64,000 nt of DNA from Ceratotherium simum simum (taxonomy: Eukaryota > Chordata > Mammalia > Perissodactyla > Rhinocerotidae), in the NCBI RefSeq assembly GCF_000283155.1, contig NW_004454173.1, positions 7,437,229 through 7,501,228 on the forward strand, given 5' to 3'. The position numbers were made by a program, and so were the translations under genes. Under the pieces are notes generated by a model. That model searched no databases. It was not told the DNA's origin and worked only from the letters and a program-made list of their open reading frames with translations. Below are positions 55,526-64,000 of this stretch, in pieces. Each line of letters starts with the position of its first letter. Position 1 is the first letter of the stretch.

Positions 55526-58085
55526 AAAAAATTATAAGATAAAGCAGTATGAGGCTTTTGTCCCATTATTGCAATCCAGCAGTGATCTCGGGGAGAAAAT
55601 TGGACTATTTCCTTTTTGTCTTTCCTACCTACACTTCCTTCTTTCAGCCCCTTCTTTTTTCTGTTCATCTTGAACCCTCTTTCCACCTTCCTACCAGAGT
55701 GTTAGCAGATCACAGCTGGTAATATTTAAGGTCCCAGTCTAAGCTTCCTTCTCCAAGGGGCCTTTGAATTCCCCTGGAGACTCTGAAAGCCTGAAAAGTC
55801 ACCAGAGCTTAAAGAAATGAATCTGCAACACTGACACATCAGCTAGGAGTTGTATTTTCAGGTGGGGGGACCCTTCTGTGCCTGGTCTGCACTTCCGGAG
55901 GCTGGCCCCGGCAAGAATAGTAATGTGAATTCATAGCTTTGAGTCTAAAAATTAAATTTAAAAAATAAGCAACCTCAAATTTCTGTATTCTAGCATATGG
56001 CAATTGTGACACAGTCTTGAAGTGAGTCATCTTAAGCCCAAGTTAGAAGCAGACATAATTTCCAGATGTCAAAAAAATTTTATTTTTCACTAAATAAAAG
56101 AGCAAGCAAGATGGAGTGTGGTTTTTAATATTCCTTATTTTACTAGCTGCTCCTGTTTACTCACTTCTGATTTTCCTAAGATTATCCCCTTGTAAGCTGT
56201 GGCCTAAATGCATGTAAATTGCCTTTGAATATCCCAAGCAACCCTTACTACCATGGAAACAGAACCAAGGGTATACAAGATGACTCCTCTGGGGCATAAT
56301 TTTGTGCTTTAGATACTTTTGATTGGTGGCTCCCTGCTCTACCACCCCTTCTCTGAAATGCAATCACGTTGCTTGGATTTATTTTTATTATCCATGGGAG
56401 CACACAATTCACCAAGTAGTGGAAAGTGCCATTCATCTGTCAGAATCCTTCCACAGACATTCACAATGACTGGCAGTATTAGCCAGGGCAAGTCTGTATG
56501 TGTCAGAAAGCATGGGCGGATTGATCCAGAAAGGCTTAGGCATCTGCCCAATGGTCTGTGAGGTAACCTACACCTCTTATACTTTCACTGGTGGAGGAGA
56601 AAAGAGCATGGCCTGGTGCCCCAGAGAATGCTGCCTAATGCCCTGGCTCTTGAGAACGTGACTTGGCAGTTTCACAATTCTGTATAAAGTGCATTTGAGA
56701 CAGTAACAAAAAAGGACAAAAATTGAGAAATATCCAATTCCTGGCTCTGTTGGTAAAGTATTTATAACCTTAATAAAATGACTCAGCTGTTTTTTCCCCA
56801 CATGTAAAATGGCCATTTACAGAGCGTAGAATTAGGGCGTGGGTTCAGTTTGAGGTCAGTGTATATAAACTAATGATGCTTTGGATGAAAGATTAGACAT
56901 AGAGAACAAATATTATTTCCCTTGCCCGTTTCATCAATCCATGATGAAGAAGGGAGAAAAATGTTAAAGTCAAGATTGTCTTTCTTATTCAGAATATACT
57001 GTCTGAGACATGAGCATCTACCTCAGCCACTTAAAGGTTTAATGTTCTTATGTTTCCTAAAATAACTAGGTTCATGAAATGTGTAAAGGCATAAAACAAA
57101 TATTTGTGATTTTGGATTCATTTTTTTCTTCTCTTTTTAGAGTTGCTTAGAACTCTCCAAGCAAATATCAAGAGACCAGTTGCTTTTTAGAATAAATGAT
57201 GTCATGGCAAGGAAAGGGCACAAAGGCCAGACAAGCTGAGCCCACCTCACCCGCACAGAAATGACTGTGACATTTAGATGATGAAAGATGAAAACACTGG
57301 CAATTAAGCTTAATCTCTATGGTGTATTCCCATACATCCACAAGAAATATATTAATAAATATATTCACAGATATTTCTAATAGATGAAGAAGGTGGACTG
57401 ATAATTTATGTGAGTAGGTATAAAATTAGTACGTAGAAACTTGAAAGGAAATTTAATTAGTAATCAGATAAGTGAAAAAAAACTATTTTATAACCAATTA
57501 GCAAAAGTAATATAATTATCTAATGCTGGCAGTTATGGAAGGTGAGGGAGATGTATATCATGTCCACGGCCACTAGCACCATTTAAACAACCTTCTTATA
57601 TTTGGGGAAGTTGTCAAATTATAAGTCCTGCCTCTTAAGGAAAAATGCAGAACTCATTTTCCCAACCTTCTCTGCAACAGGTGTGTAATTGCAACCTACA
57701 AATGTAACTGATAAGAGTTTGCTACAGAAGAGGGAGGTAGGAGGCAGCAGATGCTGCACAGAATTCATTTTCTGATGGAGATGACAGCAGAAGTGTCCAG
57801 CTTCGGGGGCAGCAGAGTTTATGGCATCAGCCAGTGCCAAGACTCAGCAGGTGAGCTGTGGTGGTGTCTCCTGATGACAACATAATCTTCTCTGAAACAG
57901 TCCCGTAGTGTGGTGCCGGCATCCTTCATGGCTATAGAGCCTCTGAGACTTACTCTCTGGATCTCTGGAAGGGCCAATAATTTCCTTAGTTTGCAACTAA
58001 GTCCCCTGATTAATAGAGTATATACATTCATACATGCTTGGTACAGTTGATATAAACTGGAACACTACTTTTGTAAAGTGTTTTA
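55526..58085. other. Intergenic, largely unique
   Basis: No gene was recognised. The stretch 57880-58030 (AAACAGTCCCGTAGTGTGGT) has the look of an old interspersed repeat but I cannot name it. Confidence 0.5.
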
Positions 58086-58270
58086 TCGATACATGTCAAG
58101 ATCCAGAAAAACATTCATCTGTAACTCATTCAACCCTCCAAGAATTTATGCTAGGGAAATAGTCCAAAGGAAGAAAAATAGCTATATGAATGGGCATGAT
58201 TTAAGAGTTCATAGGATTTGAAACAGTCTGAAGGCTCATCAACAGGGGAACAATGAAGTCAGTTATGGTA
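58086..58270 (+). mobile_element. Old L1 ORF2 3' fragment
   Basis: GATCCAGAAAAACATTCATC, AATTTATGCTAGGGAAATAG and GAACAATGAAGTCAGTTATG follow old L1 order. Diverged. Confidence 0.5.
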
Positions 58271-59055
58271 TACCCTTGGTAGTCAGTAGAACGCCAGTAT
58301 TTCTACATGGTAGGGTTTTAGGGTACACAGTTTTGTTGGAGGAGGCCAGGGGGCTTAATGCTGCATTGAGATAAAGTACATGCTCTTTTTCCTTAGACTG
58401 AATATTTATTTCGGGTTGCATGTGGGGGATGAAGAATAGGATTGAGGGCATTAAAACTTGCCCTAGCTATCTCCCCTGGAGCTGCCACCTTTAGCAGAAT
58501 GTTACACAGTGAATAAAAGAATTATTAGGAAGCATATAGAGCAAGGTAGGGAAAAAAATGCTCGTGAGGTCTTGTTAAGGGAATAGAGCAAAATGCAAAA
58601 TTATATCTATGCTGTGACTACAGTTATGTAAAAAATCGAAATAGTAAATTGAGCCAGGTCTGGTAGGAAACACAGAAACACAGTATGATTTGTTGAGTGG
58701 CAGAATTGTCAATAAATATTTTGTTATTGTTTTCTGCTAATGTCATTTAATGCAACAAATATTTTTATGCTTTACAAAATTATCTTAAGTATTCAAAATT
58801 ATCTTTTCTTTGGCAATGTCTCAGTGATATTATGGCAATACGGCCATCTGTTCAGTGAGGATAACTTTGACACCTACTGTCTTTTGGCAGAGTTAGACTC
58901 AATCTGGGCTCTAGGTAATTTGGCTACTTTTGGTGTGCATGGATCCACAAGACCAAAGGAAAAAGACAACACTCTATGAAATTGCCAGCAACATAAGCCT
59001 TTCCACCAGATCTCTAAAAATACACCTGCTCACATGGAGCCATAGGGACGGCTGG
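58271..59055. other. Intergenic
   Basis: Nothing recognised with confidence. Confidence 0.5.
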
Positions 59056-59715
59056 TGAGAGAGTCAACTGGCAATCCTCTTTGGCATTATCTACTGAAGT
59101 TGAAGATATCCATATACCATGACCCAGAAATTCCACTCCCGAGTATTTACCCTGGAGAAACTACTGGCACATTTACACCAGGAAATATATACAAGAATGT
59201 TTATAGTAGCACTATTCCCATTCACCAAAAACTGAAAACAACTTAAATGTACATCAACAGTAGAATGGATTAAAAAATGGGTAAATATATGGTATAATCA
59301 TATAATACTAAATAACAGTGCATGTATACAAACTACATTTAGACTCAAAACATGAGTGAGGCTCATATGCATAATGAAGAACGAAAGAGGCAAGATAAAT
59401 GGTATGATTCCATTCATAAGAAGTCTAAAAGCAGGCAAAATTAAACTATGCTATTAAGGATGCATACAACATTGGTAAAACTGTAGAATAAAGTAAGCAA
59501 ACGATTAACTCTAATGTCAATATAGTGGTTACCTCTGGGGAAGGAAGGGAAGAAAGAGCTGTGTTGGGAAAGGGGCACCTTGGGGTTTCCGGCCTGGCGA
59601 TGTTCTTTCTTGATTAGATGGTGTTTGCAGATGTTCACTTCATAAGTTCGCATTAAACAGTGGTTCATTTGTGTTTCACACTCCTTTCTTTGTATATGTT
59701 ATAGATTAAATTTTG
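59056..59715 (+). mobile_element. Old L1 3' end
   Basis: ATGACCCAGAAATTCCACTC, ATATACAAGAATGTTTATAG, GGTTACCTCTGGGGAAGGAA and a final TAGATTAAATTTTGAAAAAA follow L1 3' order. Confidence 0.7.
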
Positions 59716-60925
59716 AAAAAAGTAAGAGGAGACTCTAACAAAAGGGTCTGTATGTCAGGGTGAGGAGGTGGAGAAATCACATTTTCTAGAAACAGAAACC
59801 ACTTTCAGGTCATTGAAGTAGGAGTTGAAGGGTAGGCAAGTTAGACGAGACCTTGGTTAATAAAATAGAGCCACCTCTAGGGTTTGGTTACCCAGTAGCA
59901 CCACTTAAGGAATAAATATTATCTTTTGAATCCTCAAATCAAGGTATTAGACCGCCAGGAACTGTGCCTTTGAAAGGCTCTGGAGCAGTGGAAATGAGAG
60001 CTCTCTGAAGGTCCGGGAGGCTCGTGCACCAGAAGTCGTCCTCTTTTAGTTCATGCCGGCATCTTCTTCTGCCAAGTCAGGATGGCATTTTCTGGATCTG
60101 AATTCAGGTCGTCCATCGCTATCATGAAGAGTCATGAACAGAGGCACGTTTATTAACTGGCCAATCCGCATAGGGCTTGAAGGCCCGTGAAAGTGCTCTG
60201 AGATGAAGGGCAAAAGCATTTCATGGACTGTTAGTCTGGAGGCAGGACTCCAACAATTTTAAACGGAACCTAGAATGGCGGAGTAGTGAGAGCACAGAGC
60301 TCTCACTATATTCTGCCATGACCAGTGAGGCCACCTGACTCACTCCTCTGCTTATAAATTGCTGCCCAGGAAGATTTAAGTTAAGCCTTATTAAGCCTTC
60401 CTCGAACTGACTTGGAAAGCAAAATACCTAGCAATTGTTCAGTTGATTGGTCAGCATGGATGTTCTGCCCCATACTAAATAGTCTACCAAGAACCAGAAG
60501 TTTGTGTCAATTACCTGTGCATTTAAAATCTATCATTTAAAGTGCAAGACCTGAATTCTCAATGGCTTTAGTTTAGTTTTGTGTTTCTCACCGGCTTTAG
60601 TTTAGTTTTGTATTCCTGGCACACTATTAAACTTGGGAAGAAGCAAGAGAGATTACTCAGTCCTCTTGCAAGGGGGTGCTGCGCTTGACTTTCCATTGTC
60701 TGGGCTATTTATAGCTCTATAGGAGTGGAAGTGAACTTATAGATTCTTGTCTGGTAGAAATACAAATAATTTCTGTCTGGTGGAACAGATAACCCCAAAG
60801 GTTACAGTATGGCTCTTCAGACATTAACTAGTTCTGTATATAATCCAGCAATCTTATGCTAGCACTGTCAAAAATAGCTAGTTTCTCAATTGCTCTTTGG
60901 ATAGGTTTTAAAATCAATTGTATAT
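59716..60925. other. Intergenic
   Basis: No gene. A short tandem duplication of GGCTTTAGTTTAGTTTTGT lies at 60564-60615. Confidence 0.6.
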
Positions 60926-60929
60926 TCAT

Positions 60930-62600
60930 AAGCAAAAAAACAGAACCTTTGCTCTATGAAAGACCAGGGGAATAGGATGAACAGACAAGCTATAGACTAA
61001 GAGAAAATGTTTGCAAACCACATATCCAACAAAGGATTGGTATCTAGAATATATAAAAAATAAAAACTAAACACTAAAAAAAACTCCAAAATAATCCAAT
61101 TAGAAAATGGGCCAAAGTCACAAACAGATATTTTACTGAAGATGGTAAATGAGCACATGAAAAGATGTTCACCACCGTTAGCTATCAAAGAAACTCAGAT
61201 TAAAACTACAATGAGATATACACCTATCGGAATTGACGACACTGGATGCTGGCAAGGAATGCAGAGAAACTGAATTACTCTTACATTGCTGGTGGACATG
61301 CAAAATGGTGCAGCCACTCTAGGAAACAGTTTGGTAGTTTCTCAGAAAACTAAACACACAAATACCATATGATTCAGCAATTGCACTCTTGGGCATTTAT
61401 CCCAGAGAGATGAAACCTTATGTCCAAACCGAAACCTGTGTACAAATGTCTGTAGCAGCTTTATTCTTAGTAGCCCAAAACTGGAAACAGCCCAGAGGTC
61501 CTCCGATAGATGAATGGTTAAACAAACTGTGGCACACCAACACCATGAAATACTACTAATCAAAAAAAAAGAGAAAAACTTTTGATACACGCAACAACTT
61601 GGATTAACCTCCGACGGGGAAAAAAAAGCCAATCCTAAAATGGTGAGACAAATGGTGAACAATTTTAAAAAGTTGTCAGATCTATTTTTTATAATTTACA
61701 CCAAAATCCAGGTATATTAAAGAGTTAAATGTAAAAACAAAATGAAAACATAAAAAGATGAAAAATAACATAGATGATAAAGATAACTATAAATCAACTG
61801 AGTGCAAAAGGACTTAATAAGCCTGAAATACAAAGAAATAGCTTAATTTGAATACATGAAGATTGAAACTTCAGTACATTAAAAAAATTAAAATAAATAT
61901 TTGGGAAAAAAGGTGCTTATGGGGTTAAGAGCCTTAATATATGAAGCTCATTTACAAATCAATAACAAAATACAGTGTCCCCTGAAACAGAAAAACAGAT
62001 AAAAGACATAAAAGGTCAATTCCCAAAAGAAGAACTTTAATGGCTAATATATAAAAAAAATTTAAGTGGACTAATATTTAAAGGAATATAAAGTTTAAAA
62101 ATGAGATACTATATTTCTCTTATCAAATTTTATCAAAAATTATCAACTTTTAATAAAATATAGTCCTCATTATTTGTGAGGGCTTGGGGAGTAAATATTT
62201 TCAGTTACCGTTAATAAGAGTGTATTTCGGTGCAATTTTCTTCAGACTATTTTAGTGATAAGTGTCAAAGGTCTTAAAAACGCTTATACCCTTTGAACAG
62301 TAATTCCACTTAAAATTTATCTGAAGGAAATAATCCAGGATGCGGCCAAAGGTTCATCTGCAAAGATACTCACTGAACATTTCTCATAATAGAGAAAAAT
62401 AAAACAAAACAAGAGATTGTGTAAATAGACTGTAGTTTTTACATATGAAGGGCTAATGTGCAGTCATTAAAAAGAATGTTTTAGGAGACGATATAACGAA
62501 AACTGCTCACAGTATATTAAGTGAAAACACTAGCTTATAAAACAGTGCAATACCGATGTTTTTAATATGAAATGTAAAAGGCTGGAAGGATATACTTTAA
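60930..62600 (+). mobile_element. Old L1 ORF2 fragments, two overlapping segments
   Basis: About 60930-61640 runs through the ORF2 3' part (ATGAGATATACACCTATCGG, GCAATTGCACTCTTGGGCAT). About 61640-62600 restarts at an earlier ORF2 position and carries on towards the 3' end, so at least two copies or a rearranged one are present. Heavily mutated. Confidence 0.6.
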
Positions 62601-62641
62601 AGTTTTAACAGGTGTTCATTTCTTCTTTTTTAAAAAATTTT

Positions 62642-62830
62642 TGGGCCGGCCCCGTGGCTTAGCGGTTAAGTGCGTGCGCTCCACTGCTGGCGGCCCGGGT
62701 TCGGATCCCGGGCGCGCACCGACGCACTGCTTCTCTGGCCATGCTGAGGCCGTGTCCCACATACAGCAACTAGAAGGCTGTGCAGCTGTGACATACAACT
62801 ATCTACTGGGGCTTTGGGGGGGGGGGAATT
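62642..62830 (+). repeat. ERE SINE (short type)
   Basis: The head is GGGCCGGCCCCGTGGCTTAG and the end CTACTGGGGCTTTGGGGG, with a G-run and an A-rich tail. Confidence 0.94.
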
Positions 62831-62859
62831 AAAAAAAAATTCTTAAAAAAAAAATTTTT

Positions 62860-63620
62860 TTTATTGAGGTCACATTGGTTTATAATGTTGTATGAATTTC
62901 AGGTGTACATCATTATGTTCTGACTTCTGTATATGCTACATCATGTTAACCACCAAAAGTCTAGTTGCCATCCGTCACCGTACATGTGCCCCCTTAGCCC
63001 ACCCCACCCCCTTCCCCTCTGGTAACTGCCAATCCGTTCTCTGTATCTATGTGTTTGGTTGTTGTTGTTGCTGTTGTTTTATCTTCCACATATGAGTGAA
63101 ATAACAGTTGTTTATTTCTAAGTGATGAAATTGAGGATTATTTTTCTTTTTCATACATTTTCTTTATCTTCTATGTTTTCTACAGAGAGCATGGATTATT
63201 ATTTTAGTTGAAATATTAATTGAGATCGTTGTATACCCACAAGCAATTGTAAGAAATATACAGAGAGATAGATCCCAGGTACCCTTTACCCATTTCCCCC
63301 AATGGTAACATCTTGTAAAACTGTAGTACAATATCACAACCAGGATATTGACACTGATACAATCCACTGATCTTGTACAGATTTCTTATTTTGTTGTATT
63401 CATTTATGTGTGTGTGTGTGTGTTTAGTTCTAGACAATTTTATCACATCTGTAGGTTTGTGTATCCACCATCACAGGCAAGATACAGAAGAGTTCCTTTA
63501 CCATATGAAGCATCCCTTCTGTTCTGTTTTATACCTACACCTACCCCTCTCTTCTCCCACCCTCCCTCCTGATCCCTAACCCTGGAAACCACTAATCTGT
63601 TTTCCACTTTTAAATTTTTA
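62860..63620 (-). mobile_element. L1 3' UTR-type sequence, reverse orientation
   Basis: TTTTATTGAGGTCACATTGG, TTCAGGTGTACATCATTATG and GTTAACCACCAAAAGTCTAG are reverse L1 3' UTR. From about 63180 a second reverse L1-like stretch follows (ATCTGTAGGTTTGTGTATCC), with (TG)n at about 63407-63423. Confidence 0.7.
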
Positions 63621-63790
63621 TATTAAATAGGTTAAATAAATGTTTAAATTTGTTGAATAATTTAAAATATGGAATGTTAAAAGTTCAAAATGTTAAAATA
63701 TATTAAATATTGGAATGTTAAATGTTGACATTTAAATGTTAAATAGAATCATACACCATTATTTATTGAGTGGCTCAACTTTTCTTTCCA
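63621..63790. repeat. AT-rich quasi-tandem repeat
   Basis: Irregular repetitions of GTTAAA / TTAAAT / GGAATGTTAAA units. Not a clean period. Confidence 0.6.
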
Positions 63791-63811
63791 AATTTTATTT
63801 TATTTTATTAA

Positions 63812-64000
63812 ATAATTTTATTTATTTTCCCCCCCCAAAGCCCCAGTAGATAGTTGTATGTCATAGCTGCACTTCCTTCTAGTTGCTGTATGTGGGACGC
63901 GGCCTCAGCATGGCCGGAGAAGCAGTGTGTCCGAGTGCGCCCGGGATCCGAACCCGGGCCGCCAGCAGTGGAGCGCGCGCACTTAACCGCTAAGCCACGG
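63812..64000 (-). repeat. ERE SINE (short type), reverse, cut by window end
   Basis: CCCCAAAGCCCCAGTAGATA to CTTAACCGCTAAGCCACGG, the reverse complement of the short ERE type. The head's final bases lie beyond the window. Confidence 0.93.

Noticed and set aside
57619..58031. Reverse-strand open frames of 73 and 70 codons as a possible small gene
   Set aside because: No start context, splice partners or domain. The surrounding sequence looks like an old unidentified repeat.

Overview
The window is mammalian nuclear DNA. Introns, MIR and L2 relics, dense L1 and MaLR-type LTRs all point that way. At least 17 copies of a tRNA-headed SINE (GGCCGGCCC...GTGGCTTAG(C/T)GGTTAAGTG head, GATGTTAGCTCAGGGC or CTACTGGGGCTTTGGGG 3' end) match the equine repetitive element (ERE) group, so the source is most likely a perissodactyl. 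Horse versus rhinoceros or tapir cannot be settled by eye.

Only one host protein gene is supported: DHRS7, a short-chain dehydrogenase/reductase, on the minus strand. Seven coding exons were found from 26038 down to 9639. All have GT/AG boundaries and compatible phases, and they join into a complete 339-codon frame with the cofactor motif, the N-S-Y-K catalytic residues, an N-terminal membrane segment and a lysine-rich C-terminus. Exon 1 lies in a CpG island at about 25.56-26.29 kb, the probable promoter. The introns hold EREs, MIR/L2 relics and L1 3' ends.

Layout: 1-7.5 kb is nested L1, including a ~650 bp insertion I cannot classify and a 5'-inverted L1. 7.5-9.6 kb is the region downstream of DHRS7. 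9.6-26.3 kb is DHRS7. 27.67-35.62 kb is a defective class I-like endogenous retrovirus on the plus strand, with two ~510-520 bp LTRs, an ATGAT target duplication and a probable tRNA-Arg primer site. It is arranged head to head with DHRS7, is degraded inside, and carries two EREs. 35.6-39.2 kb is mostly unique sequence bounded by two old LTRs of one family in opposite orientation. 39.2-49.4 kb is a stack of L1s with EREs and a solo LTR nested inside. 49.4-60.9 kb is mostly unique intergenic DNA with MIR, L2, hAT and Tigger relics. 60.9-64 kb is L1 in both orientations plus two EREs.

I found no CRISPR array, operon, tRNA or rRNA gene, and no convincing new multigene system. The points most worth following are the retrovirus next to the DHRS7 promoter, the unclassified insertion near 1.4-2.0 kb, the resolvable nesting order at 39-46 kb, and a 21-base homopolymer in the exon 5 splice acceptor.
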